Of a stretch of 64,000 nt of DNA, positions 1 through 8,941 are shown piece after piece. A program made the translations under genes and the position numbers. The notes beneath the pieces are model-generated. The model saw only the letters and a list, made by a program, of their open reading frames with translations, was not told where the DNA came from and made no database searches. The DNA comes from [Clostridium] hylemonae DSM 15053. Lineage in GTDB: Bacteria; Bacillota; Clostridia; Lachnospirales; Lachnospiraceae. The stretch is from contig NZ_CP036524.1 in NCBI RefSeq assembly GCF_008281175.1, positions 2,852,001 to 2,916,000 of the forward strand, read 5' to 3'. Position 1 is the first letter of the stretch. Each line of letters begins with the position of its first letter.

Positions 1-2
1 TC

Positions 3-326
3 TTTCTGCGCTCAGGCAATGACACCCGCTCCCGCGCAGATAAGATCTGCCAGTCACAGTCCTTTCTTCCGAATATCGTATTAAAGCTTGACCAGCAGGT
101 CACCGCATTCAACGTGTGCTGTTACGGCATGGGCGTGACTTTTGTGAGCGACTCCCTCCTGAAGCACATGCCGGACAAAAGAGACTGTTATTACTATAAA
201 GTGGATGACAGCCATACAGGACGAAGCATCTGCTTTTATCATAAGCAGACGAAATACGTGACGAGAGCTATGGAGGAATTTCTGAAAACTGCCCGGGAAC
301 AATCCATGGGAGAGACGCAGCTGTGA
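3..326 (+). CDS. LysR-type transcriptional regulator, C-terminal fragment (5' cut by window edge)
   Basis: An open frame enters at the window edge and gives 107 residues before the stop. It resembles the second half of a LysR effector-binding domain: a stretch reading FLRSGNDTR, then an LDQQVTAFN segment, the GMGVTFVSDSL turn typical of the lobe-closing strand, and a C-terminal YYYK...ICFYHK...YVTRAMEEFL pattern. These are the usual ending features of LysR regulators. The helix-turn-helix is outside the window, so the target cannot be inferred. No convincing terminator follows it; 138 bases separate it from the kinase gene downstream. Family assignment is by pattern recognition only. Confidence 0.65.
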   Translation, partial: FLRSGNDTRSRADKICQSQSFLPNIVLKLDQQVTAFNVCCYGMGVTFVSDSLLKHMPDKRDCYYYKVDDSHTGRSICFYHKQTKYVTRAMEEFLKTAREQSMGETQL

Positions 327-464
327 AATATGAGCCTCCATGATCACGCTTTTTATGCAGAACAGAAAGAACAGGAAGACAAGATAGACGAACGTGCCGG
401 GTTATGTTAAAATGAAAAGAAGACATCCACACGTCTCGCATTATAATGGAGGAGCAATCAATTC

Positions 465-2501
465 ATGGAAAACAAAAATATGTCAGAGAACAAAACGGAA
501 AAAGCAGGCCAGACCTCCAGTTATGATCACGATACACAGTATTTTCAGATGATGATGGAGGAATATGACGGAAATATCTACATCAGCGATATCGAGACCT
601 ATGATCTGCTCTATCTGAACCAGACTGCCTGCCGTTCTCTTGACCGACACCTGGAAGAAATAATAGGCTGTAAATGCTATAAAGTGATCCAGGGAAGAAA
701 CGATCCCTGCCCCTTCTGTACCAACGATAAACTGCGTGAGGACGAGTATTACGAGTGGGAATTTTACAATCCGGTCCTTGAGCGGACATTTATGATAAAA
801 GACAGGCTCATCAACTGGAACGGCCGTATGGCGCGGATGGAACTGTCCCATGATATGTATACGAGCAAATTCAAACTGGAGAAAAAGAGCCGGGAACAGG
901 ACGCGCTGCTGCGCTCCGTGCCCGGCGGTTTTGCCCGTCTGGATGCGCGGGACTGCAGCACCGTGCTCTGGTACGGGGCGGATTTTCTCGGTATGATCGG
1001 ATATACGGCAAAACAGTTTGAACAAGAACTGGACAGCCAGTGCAGCTACCTTCATCCGGACGACCTGCAGCGCATTATCCCCATCCTGCATGAACTGGAG
1101 ACTTCCGGGGGCAGCGCGGTGACCGAGGCACAGGTCATCACCCGCAGCGGCGAGACAAAGATCCTGACGATCACTCTGTCTTATGCCAGCGGTGAGGAGA
1201 GCTGGGACGGGATCCCATCATTTTATACGATCGGGATCGACATCACAAAAGAGCGCATGGAGCAGGAACGCCAGCGGAAAATGCTGGAGGACGCCTACAA
1301 GACGGCCCGGATCGCAAGCGAAGCCAAAACTAATTTTCTTTCTTCCATGTCCCACGATATACGCACGCCCATGAACGCCATCATGGGAATGACTGCCATC
1401 GCCGAGGCGAATCTTTATACCCCGGACAAGCTCAAAGACTGCCTGTCCAAGATCAATGCTTCGGCCCAGCATCTGCTCGGACTGATCAACGAAGTTCTCG
1501 ATATGTCCAAGATAGAGAGCGGAAAGATCGATCTGACCTTCGGGACGGTCTCTCTGCCGGAGCTGTTTCAGAATATATCAGATATGTGCCGGCCCCTGGC
1601 GCAGGAGAAAAATCAGAAGTTACAGCTCAGCGTTGATGATGTGTGTCATAAAACCGTCATAACAGACGGGGGACGGCTCCAGCAGGTTCTCATGAACCTG
1701 CTCACGAACGCGATCAAATATACGCCTGAAGGCGGCGCGATCAGCCTGCACGTCCGGGAGATCCCGTCCGATGCCGTATATAAGGGACAGTACGAGTTTA
1801 TTGTCACAGACAACGGAATCGGTATGACCGCCGAATACATTCCCCATATATTTGAACCTTTCAGCAGAGCCGAAGACACAAGGATCAATAAGATTCAGGG
1901 AACCGGACTCGGACTGGCTATCACGCAGAATATCGTCAATATGATGAACGGCACGATAGAGGTACAGAGTGAGCCGGAAAATGGGAGCCGCTTTATAGTC
2001 GCCGTCCCTCTTGATCTGTACAGAGAAGACATGACAACGAGCGCGCAGCTTAAAAGTCAATCCGTAACCCCGGATGAAGAGGCAGCGCGGCTCGTGGAGG
2101 AAGAACCGCCCTCTTCTCTGTCGGGCAGACGGATATTGCTCGTCGAAGATAATGATCTGAACCGGGAGATCGCTTCTGAGCTGCTTGAAATGCATGGATG
2201 TTCCATTGAAGCGGCTGAAAACGGGAAGCTTGCGGTGGAAAAATTTGCACGTTCCGCCCCGGAAGAATACGACTGTATTCTGATGGATATACAGATGCCG
2301 GTAATGGACGGATACGAAGCTGCCAGAGCAATACGCGCTCTGAAACGGGATGACGCGCGGACGGTCCCTATCCTTGCCCTGACAGCCAATGCCTTTGCGA
2401 CTGATCTGGCAAAGGCTCATAATGCGGGAATGAATGACCATATTGCAAAACCGATCGACGTAGAACGTCTCTTAGAGACTCTTAACCGATGGATGGTGTG
2501 A
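465..2501 (+). CDS. Soluble hybrid histidine kinase (PAS-PAS-HisKA-HATPase-REC)
   Basis: A 678-residue sensor kinase with no membrane segment, so it should sense a cytoplasmic cue. An N-terminal PAS-like domain (about 30-130) carries four clustered cysteines (C69, C71, C82, C85, the last two in PCPFC). A second PAS_3-like domain spans about 150-265. HisKA contains the phospho-acceptor H297 in SMSHDIRTP. The HATPase domain (about 400-520) has NLLTNAIKYT, DNGIGM and GTGLGLAI boxes. A C-terminal receiver domain (about 555-675) starts at ILLVEDND and has the phospho-acceptor D608 in LMDIQMPVMDG. The RBS GGAGGAG at 448-454 supports the ATG. Phosphotransfer from H297 to D608 is expected from the family. 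There is no separate output domain and no adjacent response regulator apart from the LysR fragment upstream, so the output is unknown. Confidence 0.9.
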   Translation: MENKNMSENKTEKAGQTSSYDHDTQYFQMMMEEYDGNIYISDIETYDLLYLNQTACRSLDRHLEEIIGCKCYKVIQGRNDPCPFCTNDKLREDEYYEWEFYNPVLERTFMIKDRLINWNGRMARMELSHDMYTSKFKLEKKSREQDALLRSVPGGFARLDARDCSTVLWYGADFLGMIGYTAKQFEQELDSQCSYLHPDDLQRIIPILHELETSGGSAVTEAQVITRSGETKILTITLSYASGEESWDGIPSFYTIGIDITKERMEQERQRKMLEDAYKTARIASEAKTNFLSSMSHDIRTPMNAIMGMTAIAEANLYTPDKLKDCLSKINASAQHLLGLINEVLDMSKIESGKIDLTFGTVSLPELFQNISDMCRPLAQEKNQKLQLSVDDVCHKTVITDGGRLQQVLMNLLTNAIKYTPEGGAISLHVREIPSDAVYKGQYEFIVTDNGIGMTAEYIPHIFEPFSRAEDTRINKIQGTGLGLAITQNIVNMMNGTIEVQSEPENGSRFIVAVPLDLYREDMTTSAQLKSQSVTPDEEAARLVEEEPPSSLSGRRILLVEDNDLNREIASELLEMHGCSIEAAENGKLAVEKFARSAPEEYDCILMDIQMPVMDGYEAARAIRALKRDDARTVPILALTANAFATDLAKAHNAGMNDHIAKPIDVERLLETLNRWMV

Positions 2502-2537
2502 TCCGCGCCTTTTGTCTGAATACAGATACACACAACT

Positions 2538-2576
2538 AAAAAGGAGCCGCTCTTCATTCAAAGAGCCGGCTCCTTT
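2538..2576. terminator. Bidirectional intrinsic terminator
   Basis: An inverted repeat with arms AAAGGAGCCG/CTCTT and AAGAG/CCGGCTCCTTT (one bulged C) is flanked by A-rich sequence on the left and T-rich sequence on the right. It lies between the convergent ends of the hybrid kinase (+) and the CocE hydrolase (-), and can serve both strands. Confidence 0.8.
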
Positions 2577-2584
2577 TCACTTTT

Positions 2585-4375
2585 TTACCGGATCCACTGT
2601 TCCTCATCTGAGTATGGGATGACCGGCAGGTTGATATAAGAATTGTGTACGCTGTCCACAAATATCTTGTATTCAATATCCTGGCTGTTCGGCAGCTGTA
2701 CCATCCAGTGGTACGGGTTCGCATCGTAGTTTTTCACTTCAACTTCTATGCGGTGGCCTTTGCGGAATACATTGGATGTGTTCATGATCTCGATCGTGTA
2801 TTCGTTGATCTCGCCCGGAACTACCGGAACTTTTCTCGTATGGTCGTTATTAAGCTCCCACGGCTTCAGTTCCTTCTTCTCCAGTCCCCGGTGGGAAGCC
2901 CGCAGATTTCCAGTCACAAGGTTCAGAGGGCGCCCTTCGCCTTCCGGCGGCACGTCATTGAGCATGACCGTAAAGTTGGCGTCCGTCTTGTCGATGGCGC
3001 ACATAAGATGCATGACGATCGGTCCTGTAACCTCAACATCTTCCTCCAGCACAGGTGTGCGGAACACGACATTGGGTACTGCGTATGTCTCATTGGAGCC
3101 GCCTTCATACGGGCTCTTATGATTTAAGACCGTCGGCTTTACATGCTCATCCTTTTCTTTTTCGGTGGAGAGCAGTCCGCCGTCTCTTAAGTAATATTTC
3201 GTCCACTGCGTACGTGCCAGCGGCCATTCATATTCATAGCGGAACTTGTTGATCCCTCTCACGAGAAGCTTCATCGGAGGTTCATCCATAACACCTGTAT
3301 CAATGCCTTTGAGCCAGTAATCATACCAGCGCAGATATTCCGGCGTCATGATACGGTGCGGCAGATGCAGCGCGTCATGCTCTTCCGGAGCAGCGAGCTT
3401 TCTCGGCACCGACATGTCTCCGTGTGTGAACAGGAAGAACGGCCCCTGTGAAAATCTTCCGAGTTCATAGTATTCTGAGATGAGATACATAGGAACCTTG
3501 ATGTCCTCAGGGTGGCTCTCAATAGAACGCTCCCTCCAGAAGTCACTGTCATCATCGTGCAGAAGCATATCAAAGAAATATGTCTGATTTCTCGGCGGCC
3601 AGCAGTTCAAAATACCAGAGTAAAGCGCACTGTGATTGATATCCGGATCGGACAGTCTCTTTTCAATGCGTGCTTTCAGCTCTTCTGTCGTATATGTGCG
3701 CTCCGCCGTGGACATAGAGTTTACGTCCGGACAGAAATCTGTGTACATAAAGGAACGGTTCACAAACACTCCGCCCGGATAGTTATGGTGATACATGTTG
3801 TCTACGACTTCTACCATCATGATAGCCTTCAGGTGTGGCGGCTGCAGTGCTGCCACTACCGGCTGCAGTATTGAGAAGTATGAAATACCTATCATACCTA
3901 TGTTTCCGTTACAATAAGGAAGCGCTGCCGTCCATTCAATAACGTCATAACAGTCCTCCTGCTCCTGTCTTCCGTAGAGGCCGTCCCAGGCTCCCTCGGA
4001 CTTGCCGATCCCTCTCGGGTCAGGCACTACTACGATATAGCCGTGTTTTACATACTCATATATGTCTCCGGCTTCTATCGTATGGTCAAACAATACGGTC
4101 TTGAACTGCATGGAGATACGGTCCATTGTCTGAATGGATTTTCCATAGGCAGAAAAAGCAACGAGTCCCGGGAACTTAATGTCCTCCTCTGTGTCAGGAC
4201 GGTAGATATCCACCGCCAGTGTGACACCGTCTCTGACCTGCATCCGTACATCCTCTTCCTTGAGAACGTCATACATGCGCGGCGTCATCTTCTCAATGCC
4301 GTCCATATAACGCTCATCCCAATATTTTGGCTTTTCGTCCAGACCGACGATTTCTAATTTTTCTTTATTTTCCAT
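2585..4375 (-). CDS. CocE/NonD (X-Pro dipeptidyl-peptidase S15) family hydrolase
   Basis: A 596-residue alpha/beta hydrolase of the CocE/S15 type. The N-terminal catalytic fold has the strand-loop VVPDPRGIGKSEG and the nucleophile elbow GISYFS, with S165 as the expected catalytic serine (GxSYxG in the family). The C-terminal jelly-roll typical of S15 enzymes begins around residue 400. Members cleave X-Pro dipeptides, cocaine-like esters or acyl-amide bonds; the substrate here is unknown. There is no signal peptide, so it should be cytoplasmic. It lies 14 bases after a paralogue and is the last gene of the MerR-led operon, just before a strong terminator. The operon context suggests it processes the same class of imported compound as the kynurenine-type enzymes. 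Confidence 0.88.
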   Translation of the reverse strand: MENKEKLEIVGLDEKPKYWDERYMDGIEKMTPRMYDVLKEEDVRMQVRDGVTLAVDIYRPDTEEDIKFPGLVAFSAYGKSIQTMDRISMQFKTVLFDHTIEAGDIYEYVKHGYIVVVPDPRGIGKSEGAWDGLYGRQEQEDCYDVIEWTAALPYCNGNIGMIGISYFSILQPVVAALQPPHLKAIMMVEVVDNMYHHNYPGGVFVNRSFMYTDFCPDVNSMSTAERTYTTEELKARIEKRLSDPDINHSALYSGILNCWPPRNQTYFFDMLLHDDDSDFWRERSIESHPEDIKVPMYLISEYYELGRFSQGPFFLFTHGDMSVPRKLAAPEEHDALHLPHRIMTPEYLRWYDYWLKGIDTGVMDEPPMKLLVRGINKFRYEYEWPLARTQWTKYYLRDGGLLSTEKEKDEHVKPTVLNHKSPYEGGSNETYAVPNVVFRTPVLEEDVEVTGPIVMHLMCAIDKTDANFTVMLNDVPPEGEGRPLNLVTGNLRASHRGLEKKELKPWELNNDHTRKVPVVPGEINEYTIEIMNTSNVFRKGHRIEVEVKNYDANPYHWMVQLPNSQDIEYKIFVDSVHNSYINLPVIPYSDEEQWIR

Positions 4376-4389
4376 TGCGTCCTCCTACT

Positions 4390-6126
4390 CTATTCCACCC
4401 AGTTTTTCTCACCGTTTACGATCGGAAGTTCGATCCATGAGGCAGCTTCGCTGTCCACGTGGATGTCAAAGTTTACTTCCCTTGCAAGCGGATGCGGTCC
4501 TGCCACACGTCCGGATGTATACAGCCTAGGCAGGCTGGCCATTTCGTTAAAGTCAAAATACTGCTGGTCCATCGTCTTGAATTCTACTTCGATCTGATGG
4601 CCTTTCTTAAAGAGATTGTCGACAGGGGCCAGTTCAAAGATATATTCATACACTTTGCCCGCCTCCACCGGTTCATCCTTTGTATGTGCATGTTTCGGCC
4701 GGTGCTCTGTGCCGGATGGATCCAGCTCTCTGTGAGAACACTTGAGATAACCGCAGGAGAGCAGCGTGCGGTATCCGGTCTCGGCGTCTTTATCCCAAAG
4801 CTTCATGGCCAGATGGGCATCGTCCGTATCGATCGCAGCCTGAATGCATCCCGTAACAGGACCGCATATTTCCACCTCTTCTTTCAGAGGAGCCGACGTG
4901 TACGTAAGAGCAGGCACATCTTCCGGCATCTGTGAGAGACGTGTCGGCGGAATATGACGGATCTGGTCCGGCGCCGCTGTTCCTGTCTCTTTTTCCTCTG
5001 TCAGGCGGCTTTCCTTCCTGAAATACATCTTCTTATATTCTGTGTCTGCGCATGGCCACTGTGTATCATAGCGGTATCTGTTCTCTCCCATGACGAGAAA
5101 CTTCATCGGAGGTTCATCCATAATGCCGGTATCCATCCCCTTCAGCCAGTGATCATACCATCTGAGCTGCTCTGCCACAGGTTTCTCATACGGAGACGTC
5201 TTGGCGGAAGCCGGGTCTATCATCAGCAGCTTCTTCGGAACATTGTCATCGATCTTATTATAAATGTCATAGGCTGATATAGTCGTATGGCCATATTCAT
5301 AATAAAGTCCCACTATATAGGACGGTATCGTCACCTTCCGGTCTTTGAAGCTTCTTCTGTCCCACCACTCGCCACTGTACGGATGGAGCATAATGTCAAT
5401 ATTCCATGTATAGTGTCTCGGCGGGAAGCTGTCCAGACCTCTGTAATAGTAAGAGTTCGTGGCGATCTCCGGCTGCCTCCTCGCTTTCGCGAGCATCTCT
5501 TTCAAGTCCTCTGGACTGTTCTCCATCTCTGCCTCAGATATCGTATTCGTGTGCGGAATGTAACTGCAGAGCGGATAGTTGATATCACTTAATATCCCGC
5601 CCGGATAGCAGTCGAGGTACATGTCATCGATCACATCCACCGGCATGACTGCCTTCAGATAAGGAGGATTCATCGATGCCACAAGAGGCTGGATCTTTCC
5701 TGCATAGCCGCATCCGATCATGCCTACGTTTCCGTCAGACAGATAATGTCCCGCCCAGCGGATAACTTCACAGCAGTCGATCTGATCCTGTCTGCTCAGC
5801 ACTCCCGTCCATATGCCTTCTGAGTTCTGGATCCCCCTCGGGTTCACCACAACGACCGTATAACCACGGGATGCGAAGAAATCAATGCCTCCGACTTCGA
5901 TGCCCTGTTCATACATGAATTTCCCAAGCTGGATCGGATCACGCCTTCTTCCTGCTTCCTGAGCCGCTTTACCAAACGGGGAAAAGCCCACGAGCACCGG
6001 ATGCTTCTCTTTGTCATCCGGCCTGTAAACGTCGCAGTAGAGTCGGATATCGTCTTTCATAACGATCGGGCGGTCTTTTTCCACCCTGATCTCATATTCT
6101 GGTTCTCTAATAATTTGACTGTTCAC
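4390..6126 (-). CDS. CocE/NonD family protein lacking the canonical nucleophile serine
   Basis: A 578-residue paralogue of the next gene. Shared blocks include DVYRPDD near the start, VVVNPRGIQNSEG, GNVGMIG, a WYDHWLKGMDTGIMDEPPMK segment matching WYDYWLKGIDTGVMDEPPMK in its neighbour, and a C-terminal jelly-roll. The nucleophile elbow reads GCGYAG where the neighbour reads GISYFS: glycine (G140) sits at the serine position and a cysteine (C139) just before it. The codons at 5701-5715 read plainly, so this is not an obvious frameshift. The protein may be catalytically inactive, may use C139, or may act as a binding or regulatory partner of the active paralogue. Spacing of 14 bases to the downstream gene implies co-translation. 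A MerR-type promoter lies 59-90 bases upstream of its ATG. Confidence 0.85.
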   Translation of the reverse strand: MNSQIIREPEYEIRVEKDRPIVMKDDIRLYCDVYRPDDKEKHPVLVGFSPFGKAAQEAGRRRDPIQLGKFMYEQGIEVGGIDFFASRGYTVVVVNPRGIQNSEGIWTGVLSRQDQIDCCEVIRWAGHYLSDGNVGMIGCGYAGKIQPLVASMNPPYLKAVMPVDVIDDMYLDCYPGGILSDINYPLCSYIPHTNTISEAEMENSPEDLKEMLAKARRQPEIATNSYYYRGLDSFPPRHYTWNIDIMLHPYSGEWWDRRSFKDRKVTIPSYIVGLYYEYGHTTISAYDIYNKIDDNVPKKLLMIDPASAKTSPYEKPVAEQLRWYDHWLKGMDTGIMDEPPMKFLVMGENRYRYDTQWPCADTEYKKMYFRKESRLTEEKETGTAAPDQIRHIPPTRLSQMPEDVPALTYTSAPLKEEVEICGPVTGCIQAAIDTDDAHLAMKLWDKDAETGYRTLLSCGYLKCSHRELDPSGTEHRPKHAHTKDEPVEAGKVYEYIFELAPVDNLFKKGHQIEVEFKTMDQQYFDFNEMASLPRLYTSGRVAGPHPLAREVNFDIHVDSEAASWIELPIVNGEKNWVE

Positions 6127-6184
6127 GTTTTACCTCCAATCACATCACCTTATTAAACTTATATTTTTATTCCCTGTTAAAGCC

Positions 6185-6216
6185 ATTTTACACTTTTCCC
6201 TCCGGGGCAAAGTCAA
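6185..6216 (-). promoter_or_regulatory. MerR-type promoter/operator with long spacer, in front of the CocE pair
   Basis: On the minus strand a -35 TTGACT (6211-6216) and a -10 TAAAAT (6185-6190) are separated by 20 bp. The spacer contains TT-G-CCC ... GGG-AAA dyad symmetry. Hexamers, spacing and the start TTGACTTTnCCC match the promoter in front of the merR gene at 10562-10593. MerR-family activators twist such over-long spacers, so the operon's own MerR is the likely regulator. It begins only 3 bases beyond the stop of the kynureninase-like gene. Confidence 0.7.
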
Positions 6217-6219
6217 GAC

Positions 6220-7494
6220 TTAATTTTTCAGCAGCCCGTACAGATTTTCCGCCGTCTGTCTCACATCTTCAAAACTGCTGAAAAGCGGTGAGAACGCTAT
6301 GCGCACCTGATCGTCCGATGATGCGGCAGTGCCGGAATCTCTCTTTTCTTTTACCGCGGCTCTTAACTTATCCGTCATCCGGGAGCCGCTGTCGAGAAAT
6401 TCTGTAATGTCCGGGGCTGCCGCGTGCAGGATCGTCACATGCCCGCCTCTTCTTGCCTCTTCCCGGGGCGTGAGTATGCTGATGCCGCAGTCAGACGGCA
6501 TTGCATCCAGAAGCTCCATAAAATAACCGGTCATGGCAAGAGACTTTTCACGGATCGCGCCGATCCCCGCCTCATTCACCATATCAAGCGCTCCCTCAAG
6601 CGGAGCCATGTTCAGAATGAGGGGCGAGCCGTGCTGCCATCCGCCGGCTCCGGTCTCCGCCTCAAAATAAGGAAGCTTCTGAAACTGGCGGCTCTTTACA
6701 TAACCGTGCCATCCGGGCATGGCCACCGGGAGATCAAAGTTTTTTTCATGAATAAAGATAGTTGCCGGACAGCCGAGACCTCCGTTCAGATACTTGTAAT
6801 TACACCACACGGCAAAGTCCACGCCCCACTCATGAAGCTTGTGAGGCACGACACCCGCGGAATGGCTCAGGTCAAATCCCACCGGGATCCCTCTTCGCTC
6901 GGCCTCCCCGGCCAGACGCTCCATATCGAGAAGCTGGCCGGTGGAATGGACGACAGAAGGGAAAAAGGCAAGCGCCGTCTCCTCTGTCATATGTGCGATC
7001 AGATCCTCTTCATCCAGGATGGGACCGTCTCCTCCCGCCAGGACAAGCGCTTCTTCCGGGTCAAGTCCTTTAAGTCTTATCTGAGCCTCCACCGCATATC
7101 TGTCGGAAGAAAAGATCTGACTGTCACAGAGCAGCTTTGTCCGCTTTCCTTCCGGGCGGTAAAATGCGGCGAGCACACTGTGGATATTCGTGGTGGTCGT
7201 CCCGTTGATAATGAGCTCTCTCTCCTGCGCTCCCACAATTCCTTCTTCCATGGCGGCGATCCGCTCCGGGTAATAGAACCATGGGATCTCACCGCAGAAC
7301 CATCCTGCCACCAACTGATTCTTCCACTCGTCCGCCACCCGCTTAAGTGTCTTCTCCGAACGGCGGGACATAGGTCCCAGGCCGTTCGCTTCATAATACA
7401 GGTGATCGGGAAGATAGAACTCTTCTTTATATCTGCTTAACTTATCTTTTTCGTCCAGGCAGGATGCATATTCCCTGCTCATTATATCCGCCAT
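6220..7494 (-). CDS. kynU: Kynureninase-like PLP enzyme (aminotransferase class V fold)
   Basis: A 424-residue fold-type I PLP enzyme whose motif order follows kynureninase. There is an N-terminal ANGLGPMS block (the NSLG block of KynU) and a phosphate-binding region INGTTTTN. FDLSHSAGVVP and the Schiff-base lysine K234 in WCNYKYLNGG are followed by PGWHGY and HGSPLILN, which corresponds to the substrate-pocket region. Kynureninase cleaves kynurenine or 3-hydroxykynurenine to anthranilate-type products plus alanine. Two genes away is a cyclase resembling kynurenine formamidase, with an APC permease between them, which supports a kynurenine-type pathway. Length and lysine context fit the family. 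A related beta-ketoacid-amino-acid substrate cannot be excluded. No tryptophan 2,3-dioxygenase is in the window. Confidence 0.78.
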   Translation of the reverse strand: MADIMSREYASCLDEKDKLSRYKEEFYLPDHLYYEANGLGPMSRRSEKTLKRVADEWKNQLVAGWFCGEIPWFYYPERIAAMEEGIVGAQERELIINGTTTTNIHSVLAAFYRPEGKRTKLLCDSQIFSSDRYAVEAQIRLKGLDPEEALVLAGGDGPILDEEDLIAHMTEETALAFFPSVVHSTGQLLDMERLAGEAERRGIPVGFDLSHSAGVVPHKLHEWGVDFAVWCNYKYLNGGLGCPATIFIHEKNFDLPVAMPGWHGYVKSRQFQKLPYFEAETGAGGWQHGSPLILNMAPLEGALDMVNEAGIGAIREKSLAMTGYFMELLDAMPSDCGISILTPREEARRGGHVTILHAAAPDITEFLDSGSRMTDKLRAAVKEKRDSGTAASSDDQVRIAFSPLFSSFEDVRQTAENLYGLLKN

Positions 7495-7533
7495 TTTGTA
7501 ACCTCCCAGGCAAAAGTGCCGTTTTTAAATATT

Positions 7534-8910
7534 CTACTCTTCTTCCCAGCTGACTTCTACTTTGACCTTTCCTGACTTATACCGGACAACCATAAAGATG
7601 AATGTCAGCACGAGCAGTATGATATTGCCGATAATGATCTCAGGCGTATTGTCTTCGATCAGCAGATAATTCTGGAAGATGAGGAGCGCGCCGCACAGGT
7701 AGCATACCACCTTCAGAACACCGTCGGATATCTTAAACGTAGACTTTGCCCACGCCTCCGGAAGCAGCTTCGGAAGCCGCGCTGTCGCCACTACAACGAG
7801 GAATGTAGTGATATTCATAAGGATCATGGACATGTTGGCGATACGGTCTATATCAAGTCCTGCGACAACCGGTATGAGACCTACGATGTAGAATAAGATC
7901 AGCAGGTAATGCGGCGTACCGTATTTATCGTTGATCTTGCCGAGCTTCTTTGGAAACCATCCGTCGACACATGCCTGAAGCACCGGCTTTGTCACCCATC
8001 CGAACGTTGCGTTCAATGTCGTGGAAAGCGCCAGGAGCGCGCCGCCCGTCACAAAGAATACATACAGAGCCTTCGGAAGGAATGCGCCTGCCGCTACGCT
8101 GAGCGGCTGATACATAACTTCTTCCACCGGAAGCACACCTGCAGCCACAAATCCGATCACAGCGTAAAGCGCGGTAACGATCAATGTGGAAAGTACGATC
8201 GCAAACGGGACGTCTTTTGTAGGATTCTTACATTCACCGGAAAAGTTTACAAGATTTCCGCCGCCGGTCGTTGCAAATGAGGTGAAGATCGCGGCCATGC
8301 AGAAGCCTTTCCATCCTCCCATGAAAAGCGGAGGCTCTACGTTTGTAAAATATCCTGGTTCTACATTAAACACACCTACTGCCGCAAATACCGCAAGTGC
8401 GGCCGCAAGGATGATAACGAGAATATTCTGGATAAATGCGGCGTCTTTTACACCGAACAGATTGATGACAAAGAACAGAGTCAGCGCGGCGACCGCCAGC
8501 GGAACTCTCGGTATCCCCGGAACGAGCGCCAGCAGATAGTCCGCAAGGGACAGTGCATACATTCCGATCGATATATTGCCGACGATATAGATAATTATGT
8601 AAAAACCAGAAAAACGTTCACCGAGCAGCAGGCTTGCCATCGTATACTGTCCGCCTCTTAAGCGGACCGCGCTTCCGGCAAAGATACTCGGTATCGTTAC
8701 TGCCAGTGAGAACAGCGCTCCGAACAGGAATGCAAACACAACAGAACGTCCTGTGAACCCGATAGCCACGCCGGTCAGTGAAAATACGCCGGAGCCGATG
8801 ATCTGCCCAAGCCCCATGGAGATCAGTTCTTTTTTCCCTAATACACGGCGCAGTTTTTTGGTCGTATATTCCTCAGTTACATTAGCTGTTGCTTCATTAG
8901 AATTTCCCAT
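7534..8910 (-). CDS. APC superfamily amino acid permease
   Basis: A 458-residue membrane protein with about 12 predicted helices. The first helix contains the APC-family GSGVF element after GLGQIIG, and helix 6 has SFATTGGGNLVNFSGE, a typical substrate-gate region. I start at the ATG at 8908-8910 (MGNSNEA) because GGAGGG lies 8-13 bases upstream. A longer frame reaches back to 8958 but would overlap the preceding gene's stop. The permease lies between the cyclase (31-base gap) and the kynureninase-like gene (39-base gap), so it probably imports their substrate. The specificity of APC transporters cannot be read from sequence here. Confidence 0.88.
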   Translation of the reverse strand: MGNSNEATANVTEEYTTKKLRRVLGKKELISMGLGQIIGSGVFSLTGVAIGFTGRSVVFAFLFGALFSLAVTIPSIFAGSAVRLRGGQYTMASLLLGERFSGFYIIIYIVGNISIGMYALSLADYLLALVPGIPRVPLAVAALTLFFVINLFGVKDAAFIQNILVIILAAALAVFAAVGVFNVEPGYFTNVEPPLFMGGWKGFCMAAIFTSFATTGGGNLVNFSGECKNPTKDVPFAIVLSTLIVTALYAVIGFVAAGVLPVEEVMYQPLSVAAGAFLPKALYVFFVTGGALLALSTTLNATFGWVTKPVLQACVDGWFPKKLGKINDKYGTPHYLLILFYIVGLIPVVAGLDIDRIANMSMILMNITTFLVVVATARLPKLLPEAWAKSTFKISDGVLKVVCYLCGALLIFQNYLLIEDNTPEIIIGNIILLVLTFIFMVVRYKSGKVKVEVSWEEE

Positions 8911-8941
8911 AAAATTACCCTCCTTCTCTCTCTTTCTCTGT

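Noticed and set aside
442-447. TATAAT just before the first hybrid kinase
   Set aside because: It abuts the RBS and would leave a leader of about 10 bases; no fitting -35.
1620-2441. A 273-codon frame antisense to the first hybrid kinase
   Set aside because: Shadow of a clear kinase gene, no RBS and no recognisable domain.
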